Assembly: GCA_011620275.1 (NCBI GenBank)
Contig: WOZK01000028.1
Coordinates: 1 to 32,356, forward strand
DNA from: Candidatus Omnitrophota bacterium
GTDB taxonomy: Bacteria; Omnitrophota; Gorgyraeia; Gygaellales; Profunditerraquicolaceae
Direction of reading: 5' to 3'
DNA: 32,356 nt
Shown: positions 1 through 8,395 of the stretch, in pieces
How the letters are laid out: each line of letters begins with the position of its first letter
How positions within the stretch are numbered: position 1 is the first letter of the stretch
Position numbers and translations under genes: made by a program
The notes under the pieces: generated by a model
Databases searched by the model: none
What the model saw: only the letters and a program-made list of their open reading frames with translations
Told to the model about the DNA's origin: nothing

Positions 1-30
1 GGAGGAAAATAAAGAATAAAACTAGGGCAT

Positions 31-71
31 CGTAACCGATAAACGATTACCGAGTTTTAATACCGGTTACG
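31..71. repeat. Inverted repeat at the 3' end of the flippase gene
   Basis: CGTAACCG (31-38) is the reverse complement of CGGTTACG (64-71); the right arm contains the flippase stop codon. The minus-strand sequence after it is T-rich, so it could act as a weak terminator. The wording (GTAACCG, GATTACCGAG) resembles the distal module of the repeat family found elsewhere in the window, so it may be a decayed copy. Positions 1-30 hold nothing else I can identify. Confidence 0.35.
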
Positions 72-1386
72 CCTTAAACCGCCCCCTTTTTTTAAACAGC
101 CCTACCAGGGCTAACAACAATATAAACGCGTTGATGCACATCGTCTGCTGTATGTTCACCAGGGACGCGTGAAAAATAATGAAAGCGGCGGCCTGGGCCG
201 CGGCCGACAAAATCAGGTATTTCACGAAACGAAAATCCTGCAAGGCTATAAAATAAATGATCAAGACATATACCACGGCGAAGAGGCTCATGGATAAGCT
301 AAAGAACCGCCCGAGAAGGAGCACGGAAGGAGCGGACGTGCCCGTCAATATCTTCAAAAAGAAACCGGGCATCAGGTTGAAAACACCGGCACCGACAGCG
401 CTGATAAACAACGTGATAATTATAGACTTCCCCAGGATGATGCCGCTGTCCGCCTTGACGGCGGCCATACCGCTGGTCTTGGGAAGCATCACCAGCGGCA
501 CGGCAGAAGGCAGAAAAAGAAATATTTTCCCCGCCATCTGAGCGAATGAATAAACCCCTGCTTCGGCGGGCGGAAAAAGTGATTTAACGAATATCATGTC
601 CGCGGTAACCAGAAAGGTAAAAAGAAAGAGGCTGAACGAAACCGGCAGTAGATATGAATAGAACATCCGGCGCACGGACACGGAGGCCTCTCCGCGCATC
701 GCGACGGATGGCCTTTCCGACCGCAGAGGAGAAACAGCAGCCTTGGCCACGAATACGGTCGTAAGGAGCGACAGGCATACGGCGAAAAGGACGCCCGGGA
801 CACCGGCTCCGAGATAAATAAAAAGAACCGCCGAGACGACTTTCACCAGGCCGGTCGCGCAGTTGGCGAAACAGAACCAGCCGAACATCTCCAGCCCTTG
901 AAGTATTCCCAGCGCCACCGGGCTCAACCAGGAAAGCAGCATCATCAAAGCCAAAATGTGCATCTGTACCGGCGATGAAAGCTGAAGAATGGATTGTATC
1001 TGCCGGCCCGCGAGAAGAACCGCGGCAAAAGTTACCGCGCCGGCCATAAGGGACAGTAACAGGTATTCCCTGAAAAGCGCCTTTATCTGAGGCAGGCCTC
1101 GGCCGCAGGCGCGCGCGGAAGCAGTCTGAGAAACCACTGCGGTCTGCAAGGTGCCGGCCGGGATGGCAATCAGAAAAAGCACGGACAGCAATGAATTAAC
1201 GGCCGCGAAGTCTTCCGGGGAAAGTTGATGGGCGGCGACGATCTGGTAAAGAAGATGAAAAGTATTCGCCACGAGCGTCCCCGAAAAAACCAGGACGATG
1301 CTCACGAAGAAGGAACTGTTTATGGAAAGGAATAAAGAAGAAGCCAAAGCGCGGATCGAAAAAAGGATCGTTTCCAGTTTCGGCAT
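67..1386 (-). CDS. Polysaccharide flippase-like membrane protein (Wzx/MATE-type)
   Basis: This 439-residue protein is almost entirely hydrophobic, with about 12 predicted transmembrane segments and short basic loops. That is the size and pattern of Wzx/MurJ-like lipid-linked oligosaccharide exporters of the MOP superfamily. Features include an N-terminal segment before residue 40, a hydrophilic loop near 215-235 (RSERPSVAMRGEAS) and a basic C-terminus. I see no motif that fixes the substrate; O-antigen or exopolysaccharide repeat units are the usual cargo, and this is inference. It starts with ATG and lies 62 bp downstream of tyrS on the same strand, probably at the tail of the rpe-to-tyrS run. 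No glycan biosynthesis genes adjoin it on the sequenced side. A MATE-type drug exporter is a less likely alternative. Confidence 0.7.
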   Translation of the reverse strand: MPKLETILFSIRALASSLFLSINSSFFVSIVLVFSGTLVANTFHLLYQIVAAHQLSPEDFAAVNSLLSVLFLIAIPAGTLQTAVVSQTASARACGRGLPQIKALFREYLLLSLMAGAVTFAAVLLAGRQIQSILQLSSPVQMHILALMMLLSWLSPVALGILQGLEMFGWFCFANCATGLVKVVSAVLFIYLGAGVPGVLFAVCLSLLTTVFVAKAAVSPLRSERPSVAMRGEASVSVRRMFYSYLLPVSFSLFLFTFLVTADMIFVKSLFPPAEAGVYSFAQMAGKIFLFLPSAVPLVMLPKTSGMAAVKADSGIILGKSIIITLFISAVGAGVFNLMPGFFLKILTGTSAPSVLLLGRFFSLSMSLFAVVYVLIIYFIALQDFRFVKYLILSAAAQAAAFIIFHASLVNIQQTMCINAFILLLALVGLFKKRGRFKA

Positions 1387-1448
1387 TTTCAGGCTTGTGT
1401 GTGGTGAACGGCTCTATGGCCCGGCAATCATACCGGTATCACGTCCGT

Positions 1449-2606
1449 TTACTGAAGTTTGAGAAATCGTCTTTTACCGACTTTCAGTATCCCCTCCCGG
1501 GAAAGAAGCGTGTCCTCCGAAGCCAACTTTTCACCGTTCAAGCTGACTCCGCCCTGTTCAAAGAGACGCCTGGCCTCGTTCTTGCTGGCGGCGAGGCCGT
1601 TGGCGATGATCACGTCCATAGCGCGTTCACCGCCCGAAGGCAGCTTATACACCGGCGTATCCTGCGGCGCTTCCCCCCGGCTGAAAACGCGGCCGAACTC
1701 TTCCGCCGCGGTCTCGCCGGCCTCTTTACCGTGATACTGCGCGGTGATGGTCTTTGCCAGCAGCACCTTGGCGTCGCGGGGATGCAGCGCCCGCACGGAA
1801 GCCATATCCTCGTCCGTCAAAAGCTCGAAATACTTGAACATAATTCCGTCGGAGACCGACATCAGCTTGCCGAACATATCGGCGGCAGGCTCGTTTATGC
1901 CGATATAATTGCCGTATGACTTGCTCATCTTCTGTACGCCGTCCGTTCCCTCCAGAAGCGGCATGGTGATCACCGCCTGGGAAGGCTGGCCGAAATCCTT
2001 CTGCATATCCCTGCCCACAAGCAGATTGAATATCTGATCGCTACCCCCCAGCTCTATGTCGGCCTTCAATTCCACGGAATCATACCCTTGTAAAAGCGGA
2101 TACATAAACTCCAGAAGCGATATATCCTGGCCGCCGGTATAACGGGTGCGAAAATCCGACCTTGCCAGCATCTGGGAGACGGTGGCATGCGAAGTAAGCT
2201 CGAGCATGTCGTTCATATTCATTTTATCGAACCAATGGGAGTTGAAGACCACCTCGATCTTGTCCAAATCGAGCACGCGGGAAACCTGACTGCAGTAAGT
2301 AGCGGCATTCTCCCTGACCTCTTCCTGTGAAAGCTGTTTCCTAAGCTGGGAGCGTCCGGTCGGGTCGCCGATGCGCGCGGTGAAATCTCCGATCAGAAAC
2401 TTCACCCTGTGCCCCATCTCCTGGAACATTTTCAGTTTGCGCATAAGAACGGTATGGCCGAGATGCAGGTCGGCGGCCGTGGGGTCGAATCCCGCCTTGA
2501 CTATGAGCGGCCGCCCCTCTTTCAGCTTCAGACGCAGTTCCTCCTCGGAAACGATGTCCACCGCCCCGCGCTTGATAAGCTTCAGCTGTTCTTCGATATT
2601 CGGCAT
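1449..2606 (-). CDS. tyrS: Tyrosyl-tRNA synthetase
   Basis: A 385-residue class I aminoacyl-tRNA synthetase that charges tRNA-Tyr in the cytoplasm. The HIGH-type signature is HLGH at about 48-51 and the KMSKS loop is KMSKS at about 226-230, followed by SYGNYIG. A C-terminal S4-like RNA-binding domain covers roughly 325-380 ([14 protein letters not shown], then [13 protein letters not shown]). Length and domain order match the TyrZ-like branch of bacterial TyrRS. I chose the ATG at 2604-2606 because the protein then begins MPNIEEQL; the open frame extends 20 codons further upstream, but that part lacks family similarity and holds the intergenic repeat. No strong Shine-Dalgarno sequence is visible. 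It lies downstream of rpsA across a 117-bp gap. Confidence 0.96.
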   Translation of the reverse strand: MPNIEEQLKLIKRGAVDIVSEEELRLKLKEGRPLIVKAGFDPTAADLHLGHTVLMRKLKMFQEMGHRVKFLIGDFTARIGDPTGRSQLRKQLSQEEVRENAATYCSQVSRVLDLDKIEVVFNSHWFDKMNMNDMLELTSHATVSQMLARSDFRTRYTGGQDISLLEFMYPLLQGYDSVELKADIELGGSDQIFNLLVGRDMQKDFGQPSQAVITMPLLEGTDGVQKMSKSYGNYIGINEPAADMFGKLMSVSDGIMFKYFELLTDEDMASVRALHPRDAKVLLAKTITAQYHGKEAGETAAEEFGRVFSRGEAPQDTPVYKLPSGGERAMDVIIANGLAASKNEARRLFEQGGVSLNGEKLASEDTLLSREGILKVGKRRFLKLQ

Positions 2607-2723
2607 GGTTATGCAAGTCCGCAGTCGATAGTCCACAGGCCACGGATAAAAAACAGGATGATACACCTCATCTGTTCTTAAAACTATGGCCCATAGACTG
2701 ATCGACTATGGACTGTTTTATAT
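2607..2723. repeat. Short intergenic imperfect repeats (GACTAT-type)
   Basis: The gap between rpsA and tyrS holds several variants of a short motif: CAGTCGATAGTCC near 2624, CCATAGACTGATCG near 2690 and GACTATGGACTG near 2704, in both orientations, giving imperfect dyads. A similar string (GATTATAGGCGATAGG with AATAGTCTA) lies in the obgE-rplU gap at about 12234-12260. Function unknown; this could be a small dispersed repeat or a processing hairpin. Confidence 0.35.
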
Positions 2724-4265
2724 TTATATTTTCGACGTGAGCCCTATTTTCCCCTGCTCGGTGTCGACTTTTATTATCTTAACCTGCAGTTTATCGCCGA
2801 CTTTAAGCTGGGCCGAAGCCTCTTTGTCTATCTCGTTGGCGTAAACCAGCCCTTCCAGTTCCTCCTCCAGCTTCACGAAGACGCCGAAATCGTTGATGGT
2901 GACCACTTCGGCCTCCAGCACCGTTTCCAGCGGGTATTTTGCGGCTATCTCCGGCCAAGGATTATCCTGCATTTGTTTAAGCCCAAGGGTGATGCGGTGG
3001 CTCTGCGTATCCACGGAGAGTATCACCACTTCCACTTTCTGGCCTTTTTTCAGCAGGTCCTGCGGATGGCTGATGCGCTTGGTCCAGGACATATCCGATA
3101 TGTGGATCATCCCTTCCAGGTTGCCGTCGAGCTCGATGAAGGCGCCGTAATCCGTGAACCCGCGCACCTTGCCCTGCACTTTGATGCCGGCAGGATATTT
3201 GCTTTCGGCTTCGGTCCAGGGGTTCTGTTCGAGATGTTTGACGCTTAAGGATATCCTGCGGGCGTCGCGGTCTACGTTCAGCACCTGCGTCTCCACGGTA
3301 TCACCCACGGCGAACAATTCGCCGAGATTGGTCACCCTTTTCGACCAGGAAACTTCCGAAACGTGTATCAGACCCTCGATTCCCTTCTCCAGTTCCACGA
3401 AAACACCGTAAGGAAGGATATTGACGATCTTGCCCTTGAGCTTGTCGCCGGCTTTATACTTGGTGTCCACGTCCTGCCACGGATCCGGAAACCGCTGTTT
3501 CAGGCCGAGAGAAACCTTATTGGCTTCCTTGTCGAAGTTCAGGACCATTATGTCTATCTTGTCTCCGATAGCGACCACTTCCGAAGGATGGCTGATCTTC
3601 GACCATGACATATCGGTTATATGCAGCAGGCCGTCCACGCCTCCCAGATCCACGAAAGCCCCGAAATCGGTGATGGCCTTGACGGTCCCGGTGTGTATCT
3701 CGCCGATCTTTATCTCCTGCCAAATCCTGGCCCTCGCCTCTTCCTTCTCTTTCTGGACGGCGTCGCGCCTGGAAAGTATTATGCTCCTGCGCAGGTTGTT
3801 TATCTTTATAATTTTGAACTTGAACTGCCTGCCGAGAATGTCTTTTTCGAACATCCCTTTAAATGCCGACAGCGAAGCGGGCAGGAAACCTTCGATCCCG
3901 TTGACGTCCACCAGGAATCCTCCCTTGACCTTTCTGTTCACCGTCCCTTCTATCAGGTCGTTCTCCTTCGAGTTCTTTATGATCTTGTCCCATCCCTGCA
4001 TCCTGGTGACTTTCTCCCTGGAAAGCATCATGATGCCCTGTTCGTTCTCCAGTGACTCTATCAGGAAATCGAGCTCTTTTCCGACCTGGAGGTCGTCCTG
4101 GTTGAATTCGTGCGCGGAGACCAGCCCCTCGGACTTGAATCCCACGTCCACGAACACTTCCTTGTTCTTTACCGAGACTATCCGGCCGGATACTATTTCC
4201 CCTTCACGGATGAGCTTTATACTTTCGTTATAAAGTTGTTCGAGATTAAGCTTTGTTTCCGTCAT
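2724..4265 (-). CDS. rpsA: Ribosomal protein S1 (six S1 domains)
   Basis: A 513-residue protein made of six consecutive S1 (OB-fold) RNA-binding repeats. They are recognisable by phrases such as VKNKEVFVDVGFKSEGLVSA (repeat 1), GGFLVDVNGIEGFLPAS (2), DFGAFVDLGGVDGLLHI (3), PYGVFVELEKGIEGLIHV (4), DYGAFIELDGNLEGMIHI (5) and DFGVFVKLEEELEGLVYA (6). S1 binds mRNA leaders and helps load them on the 30S subunit. Six domains and about 510-560 residues is the full-length form. It starts with ATG behind AAGGA. It lies 73 bp after ispH; ispH-rpsA adjacency (or fusion) is well known in other phyla, but here the two are separate genes. Confidence 0.96.
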   Translation of the reverse strand: MTETKLNLEQLYNESIKLIREGEIVSGRIVSVKNKEVFVDVGFKSEGLVSAHEFNQDDLQVGKELDFLIESLENEQGIMMLSREKVTRMQGWDKIIKNSKENDLIEGTVNRKVKGGFLVDVNGIEGFLPASLSAFKGMFEKDILGRQFKFKIIKINNLRRSIILSRRDAVQKEKEEARARIWQEIKIGEIHTGTVKAITDFGAFVDLGGVDGLLHITDMSWSKISHPSEVVAIGDKIDIMVLNFDKEANKVSLGLKQRFPDPWQDVDTKYKAGDKLKGKIVNILPYGVFVELEKGIEGLIHVSEVSWSKRVTNLGELFAVGDTVETQVLNVDRDARRISLSVKHLEQNPWTEAESKYPAGIKVQGKVRGFTDYGAFIELDGNLEGMIHISDMSWTKRISHPQDLLKKGQKVEVVILSVDTQSHRITLGLKQMQDNPWPEIAAKYPLETVLEAEVVTINDFGVFVKLEEELEGLVYANEIDKEASAQLKVGDKLQVKIIKVDTEQGKIGLTSKI

Positions 4266-4338
4266 TTTGATTTTCCTTGTTATGTTCCGACTTCCTGTTA
4301 AACCTTCCGCCCGAAACTGTTTCCCGTTCCCGGCATTC

Positions 4339-5205
4339 TCACGCGTTTTCTTTTATGCATCCGATTACTTCTTCTATCAGCCACGAAGGAGTAGATGCAC
4401 CGCTGATCACCCCTATGCTTCGCGCTCCCTTGATCTTATCCGCGAGGTTCCCGGCCGGTTTCTCGACCAGGTGTGTGTTACCGTTTACCAAAGTTCCTAT
4501 CTCAGCCAGTCTCCTGGTGTTGGCGCTCGTGGCAGAACCGATGACCAGCATCAGTTCTACCTGCGCCGCCAGCTTCTTCGCCTCTTCCTGACGGCCCGCC
4601 GAATCACGGCAAACGGTATTGCAAATGTCCACCTCCTTTACCAACGGATTTTTCTTCAGGATCACGCCCACAATCCCCAGGAATCTGTCTTTCGACTGAG
4701 TCGTCTGGGAAATGATGCCTATCTTGCCGGAAGTAAAAAGTCCTTCCGGAACCTGTTCTTCGTTCTCGATTATGATACAGCCGGGAGCGGAATCCTTCAA
4801 CGCTTTAATTTCGGCGTGCTCCGTTTCGCCTATGATCACTACTTTCCGTCCGCGCGCGCAGAGGTCGCGGCAAATCCTTTTTACCGAAGCCACGTGCGGA
4901 CAGGTAACGTCCACCAGCTTGAGGCGTTTCCCGGCGGCGGATGTTATCACGCTTTCCGGTGTGCCGTGCGACGGCAGTATAAGGACCGACCCCTCCGGTA
5001 TGCCGGCAACCGATTTGGCGACCTTCAACCCCAACCCCGAGAGCTTACGCATGGCTTCCGGATTATGAATAACCGGCCCCAGCGAATAGACATCCCTGCC
5101 GGGATTCTCCGCGAGCGTCCTTTCCGCGATCTGCACGGCGCGCTTCACGCCTTTGCAAAAACCGGTATTCTGCGCGATGACGATCTTCACGGCGGAACGC
5201 TTCAT
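4339..5205 (-). CDS. ispH: 4-hydroxy-3-methylbut-2-enyl diphosphate reductase
   Basis: IspH (LytB) is the last enzyme of the MEP isoprenoid pathway, reducing HMBPP to IPP and DMAPP with a 4Fe-4S cluster. The 288-residue protein has the three conserved cysteines at C17 (TGFCKGV), C102 (VTCPHV) and C199 (NTVC). It also has the conserved histidines near 48, 80 and 130 and the catalytic-type Glu at about 132 (EHAE). The ATG at 5203-5205 overlaps the plsC stop as ATGA, which fixes the start and indicates translational coupling. A longer open frame runs upstream but only through plsC in another frame. Its presence implies isoprenoids are made by the MEP route. Confidence 0.95.
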   Translation of the reverse strand: MKRSAVKIVIAQNTGFCKGVKRAVQIAERTLAENPGRDVYSLGPVIHNPEAMRKLSGLGLKVAKSVAGIPEGSVLILPSHGTPESVITSAAGKRLKLVDVTCPHVASVKRICRDLCARGRKVVIIGETEHAEIKALKDSAPGCIIIENEEQVPEGLFTSGKIGIISQTTQSKDRFLGIVGVILKKNPLVKEVDICNTVCRDSAGRQEEAKKLAAQVELMLVIGSATSANTRRLAEIGTLVNGNTHLVEKPAGNLADKIKGARSIGVISGASTPSWLIEEVIGCIKENA

Positions 5206-5771
5206 TTGAGCCTCTCGATCTCCGCCATTATATTGTCGGCTATCTGCTGATACGGGAGCGCGGGATCCACGGTAAAAGACTTGCCGTATCTGACGGTGAC
5301 CCGCACCGGACGGAAAAACCTGGCTCCTTTGGGAAACGCCTTGTCCGTCCCGGAGATAAAAACCGGCACGACCGGAACACCGAGTTTCGCCGCCAGAAAA
5401 CCTATACCCGGCTGAGCGTTCCTCGAGCCGCGGGTGCCTCCGGGAAAAAGCAGGACTCCTTTTCCCGAGCGGACCAAACGCATAGCCGATTTTATAGCGC
5501 GCGTGTCTCCCGCCTCTCTGCGCACCGGAAACGCGAGCACACCGCGCAAAAAAGCCCCGACCAAAGGGTTGCGGAAAAGCGATTCCTTGGCCATATAATG
5601 CACCGGGCGCAGTATCGAGGAGCCTGCGGCCAGAGGATCCAGATAGCTTTCGTGGTTGCATGCCAGGAGAAACCCGCCGGCTGCCGGAACATTCTCCGTG
5701 CCGAAAGTCTTGACCCGAAAGCATACTACGAGGAACCAACGGCTCAAAAGCCGGCAGACGCTGTAGATCAT
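5202..5771 (-). CDS. plsC: 1-acyl-sn-glycerol-3-phosphate acyltransferase
   Basis: A 189-residue PlsC-family enzyme expected to acylate lysophosphatidate to phosphatidate at the inner membrane. The N-terminal 20 residues are hydrophobic. Motif I is NHESYLD (H40, D45), the catalytic HX4D pair. Motif III reads FPGGTR at 109-114, where FPEGTR is usual, so the substrate-binding Glu is Gly here (codon GGA instead of GAA). A later block near 135-142 (PVVPVFISG) matches motif IV. The length is slightly short for PlsC, as in many compact homologues. It sits 1 bp after pgm and overlaps ispH by 4 bp. The family call is firm; the precise acyl acceptor is inferred. Confidence 0.88.
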   Translation of the reverse strand: MIYSVCRLLSRWFLVVCFRVKTFGTENVPAAGGFLLACNHESYLDPLAAGSSILRPVHYMAKESLFRNPLVGAFLRGVLAFPVRREAGDTRAIKSAMRLVRSGKGVLLFPGGTRGSRNAQPGIGFLAAKLGVPVVPVFISGTDKAFPKGARFFRPVRVTVRYGKSFTVDPALPYQQIADNIMAEIERLK

Positions 5772-5772
5772 A

Positions 5773-7167
5773 TTATTTCGAAAGGATCATCCTGCGGCCT
5801 TCCGCCAGCAACTCTTTCGACCGCTTCAAGCTTTTGCTTTCGGCGTAAATACGCATTATCGGCTCCGTCCCCGAACCCCTGAACATAAGCCAACTGCCGT
5901 CATCGCAGATCAACTTCAATCCGTCGTAATCCTTAGCCAGCGTTACCTTCCTTCCACAAAGACTGCCGGTAGATTTGAAACGCATCACGTCCGCGTTCAG
6001 GCCGCTCTCCAGCTTCATATCGTCCCTCAAATAATAATATCGTCCGTATTCCGTCTCCATCTCCCGCAGAATGGCGAGCATATTCTTTTTACGGCAGGCC
6101 ATCATCTCAAGCAAGAGGAGACCCGCCAGGGTCCCGTCCCTTTCCGGAATGTAATTCTTGAAACCCATTCCGCCGGCTTCTTCACCTCCGACCAGGATGT
6201 CTTCTTTAAGCATCAATTCCGAAATGTATTTGAAGCCCACCGGGGTCTCGTAAAGTTTCAAGTTCAGCGACGAACAAACGTTGTCCATAAGGTTGGTGCC
6301 CACTATGGTCTTCACCACTCCGCCGCTCATACCGCGGTCCTGTATCAGATGCAAGACAAGCAGGCCGAGAACTTTCTGCGGGATGATGAACTCTCCGCTG
6401 CCGGCAAAGGCGGCTATGCGGTCGGCGTCCCCGTCAAGCACCAGTCCCAGGTCGAACTTTCCCTGTTTTATGAATTTCTGCGTTCCCAGAAGGTTCTCCA
6501 GTACCGGTTCCGGCCTCAAACCGCCGAAGGAAGGATTGACCTCCCGGCGCAAAAACTTCAGTTCCACCGCGGTCCCTTTCAACACGTCGGCGATAAAACC
6601 GTTGCCGCTTCCATGCATAGAATCCATCACCACCTTAAATTTCCTTTTCTTCAACAGCTTCAAATCCACGTATTTACGCAAAAAAGCGACATAATCGCCG
6701 GTAAAATCGGCCTCCTCTATCTTCCCTTCGGCTCCGGCGTTAGGCTGCTCCGGCTCTTCGAGTATTTTTTCCACCTCCGAAGTTACATCCACTCCGGCGG
6801 CGCCCCCGGCTGCGGTTTTTATCTTGATGCCGTTGTAAGCTGCCGGGTTATGGCTGGCGGTAATCATCACGCCGGCGGTAAACCCGCGTTTTTTCACGGC
6901 ATAGCTCAGGGTCGGAGTGGGTACGGCACGGTCAGAAACCACCACATTCACCCCGTTGGCGGACAGGACCTCTGCGACGGCCGCGGCGTAACGATCGGAA
7001 AGGAACCGGGTGTCGTATCCGACCGCGATCGCCGTTTTGCCTCCGGAAAGCCTGTTGTAGTAAACGGCTATCGCGCGGGCCACCTTGCGCACGTTGGCGA
7101 AGGTGAAATTATCGCTGATAATGCCTCTCCATCCGTCAGTCCCGAACTTGATCTCCTTATTTTGCAT
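5773..7167 (-). CDS. Phosphoglucomutase/phosphomannomutase family protein
   Basis: A 464-residue alpha-D-phosphohexomutase that interconverts hexose 1- and 6-phosphates through a phosphoserine. All four signature loops are present: the phosphoserine loop TASHNP (S105), the metal-binding loop DGDADR (245-250), the sugar-specificity loop GGEEAGG (327-333) and the phosphate-binding loop RGSGTEP (430-436). The GEEAGG loop is typical of glucose/mannose-acting members and of a broad bacterial and archaeal subgroup; glucosamine mutases usually differ there. I therefore leave the substrate open between glucose and mannose phosphate. It would feed nucleotide-sugar synthesis for glycans or glycolipids. 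Its ATG start overlaps the 3' end of rpe by 11 bp. Confidence 0.9.
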   Translation of the reverse strand: MQNKEIKFGTDGWRGIISDNFTFANVRKVARAIAVYYNRLSGGKTAIAVGYDTRFLSDRYAAAVAEVLSANGVNVVVSDRAVPTPTLSYAVKKRGFTAGVMITASHNPAAYNGIKIKTAAGGAAGVDVTSEVEKILEEPEQPNAGAEGKIEEADFTGDYVAFLRKYVDLKLLKKRKFKVVMDSMHGSGNGFIADVLKGTAVELKFLRREVNPSFGGLRPEPVLENLLGTQKFIKQGKFDLGLVLDGDADRIAAFAGSGEFIIPQKVLGLLVLHLIQDRGMSGGVVKTIVGTNLMDNVCSSLNLKLYETPVGFKYISELMLKEDILVGGEEAGGMGFKNYIPERDGTLAGLLLLEMMACRKKNMLAILREMETEYGRYYYLRDDMKLESGLNADVMRFKSTGSLCGRKVTLAKDYDGLKLICDDGSWLMFRGSGTEPIMRIYAESKSLKRSKELLAEGRRMILSK

Positions 7168-7801
7168 TTCTTATCCTTTCTATAGCCGCTTTAACGTCCG
7201 ATGCCCCGAAAATATACGAACCGGCGGCAAGGATGTCCGCCCCTGCCCTGATCACCCGGCCCGCGACTTTATCGTTTATACCACCGTCCACGGATATCTC
7301 CCCGCTGAAAATCCCGCGCAATTCCGCCACCTTATCAAGCGCGCCGGGGATGAATTCCTGCCCGGCAAACCCGGGATTCACGCTCATCACCAGCACAAAA
7401 TCCGTGTACTGGAGGTATCCTTTTATCATATCCAGCGGCGCGGAAGGATTCAGCGAAACGCCCAGGCGCCTGCCGGCGGAACGAGCCGTCCCGCTCATGA
7501 AAGCGAATTCCTTCTCTGACACGGTTTCCGCGTGCACGGTTATGATATCGCTGCCCGCGCGGATGAAATCGTCGAGAAAGAACCCGGGATTATCTATCAT
7601 CAAATGCACGTCCAGCGGGATCTTCACTGCTTTACGCAGCGACTTCACCACCGGCGCGCCTATGGTAATGTTGGGGACAAAATGCCCGTCCATCACATCC
7701 ACATGCAGCAGGTCGGCGCCGGCCTCTTCGACGCGCCGGATCTCGCGGTCAAGCCGGCTGAAATCCGCAGATAATATGGAAGGAGCTATTTTAACGGCCA
7801 T
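7157..7801 (-). CDS. rpe: Ribulose-phosphate 3-epimerase
   Basis: A 214-residue TIM-barrel enzyme that interconverts ribulose 5-phosphate and xylulose 5-phosphate in the pentose phosphate pathway. It begins MAVKIAPSILSADF, the standard N-terminus. It has the HVDVMDGHFVPN block (H33, catalytic-type D35), DVHLMI (H66) and VDGGI (D172), the paired catalytic aspartate and metal ligands of the family. I chose the ATG at 7799-7801; an in-frame TTG 14 codons upstream adds residues unrelated to the family. It is the first gene of the minus-strand rpe-pgm-plsC-ispH run and follows the repeat element that ends the nadD operon. Confidence 0.95.
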   Translation of the reverse strand: MAVKIAPSILSADFSRLDREIRRVEEAGADLLHVDVMDGHFVPNITIGAPVVKSLRKAVKIPLDVHLMIDNPGFFLDDFIRAGSDIITVHAETVSEKEFAFMSGTARSAGRRLGVSLNPSAPLDMIKGYLQYTDFVLVMSVNPGFAGQEFIPGALDKVAELRGIFSGEISVDGGINDKVAGRVIRAGADILAAGSYIFGASDVKAAIERIRNAK

Positions 7802-7883
7802 ATTCTTAAACCTATCTTTATTTTCGTCTCGCCAGAGTTTCAATGGCGGACGCAGTGCGCTGTAAAAAACTTATCAAACAGCC

Positions 7884-8389
7884 ACCACCCCTCCTGATCC
7901 TCCTTAGTTATCACCCCTCTTAATCCTCCTCAGTTGCCACCCCTCCTTCATCCTCCCCATCAAGGGGAGGAAAAATTGGAGGTCCCCATTCGGGAGGAAA
8001 GATTGGGGGTATCCATTGGGGAGGAAAGATTGGAGATCCCCATTCGAGAAGAGAAATCGGTGTTCCCCATTCAGGAGGAAAAATCGGTACAGTACCTTGT
8101 TAAAATTTATTTCTTTGTGCTTACTTTCCCAAAGCCATCTTATTGTAACATATTGTCATTAGAAACGTTGTGCGTATTTCAGTGCGTTGATTATCTTTGA
8201 TTTCAAGTTAGTTCAACGCATCTTCTCGAAGATAAAACCATTAAATTAAGCCGTTTTCTAACAGAGTACTGTCGCTATTACTCATTCGAAAAGAAAGATT
8301 GTTTGAACTCTATTGGTAACCGTAGCCGAGAACCGAAACGAGCTTCGTTACCGTAACCGTTGCCGAATTAAGTATCGTGTCCCCGGAAT
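7884..8389. repeat. Long interspersed repeat, copy A (interrupted by a MITE-like insert)
   Basis: This fills most of the 594-bp gap between rpe and nadD. A CT-rich segment (from about 7884) leads into tandem units of about 27 bp starting at 7954, 7983, 8010, 8037 and 8064, with consensus near TCCCCATTCGGGAGGAAAG followed by ATTGG. A sixth unit follows the insertion at 8278-8305. Then comes a distal module with GGTAACCGTAGCCGAG, an imperfect palindrome, and the terminal box AATTAAGTAT-C-GTGTCCCCGGAAT ending at 8389. Positions 7911-8089 match 18247-18425 with two substitutions. The terminal box stops 6 bp from the nadD stop codon. No protein-coding content is credible. Confidence 0.85.
8090..8271. 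mobile_element. MITE-like non-autonomous insertion (182 bp)
   Basis: The insert starts CAGTACCTTGTTAAAA and, read from its other end, CAGTACTCTGTTAGAAAA, so the termini are imperfect inverted repeats of about 16 bp. It is flanked by TCGGTA (8084-8089) and TCGCTA (8272-8277), a 6-bp target duplication with one mismatch. Repeat copy B continues straight across the equivalent point (18420-18430), giving an empty site. The insert is much richer in A+T than its host element and has no open frame of its own. A smaller internal inverted pair (GCGTTGA / TCAACGC, about 8182-8219) is present. The transposase that moved it is not in this window. Confidence 0.75.
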
Positions 8390-8395
8390 AGAATA

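Noticed and set aside
4267-5250. 327-codon plus-strand open frame
   Set aside because: It lies antisense to ispH and the start of rpsA, both certain genes; the product has no family features and is arginine/histidine rich, as expected of a shadow frame in GC-rich sequence.
4339-5739. 466-residue PlsC-IspH fusion suggested by the long open frame
   Set aside because: The upstream part is in a different frame from plsC and unrelated to IspH; the ATGA overlap gives a clean ispH start.
7934-8200. Open frame encoding repetitive EEKLEVPIREERL-like peptide (also at 18270-18467)
   Set aside because: It is the translation of the 27-bp tandem units, without ribosome binding site, and runs into the MITE-like insert in one copy and into the distal repeat module in the other.
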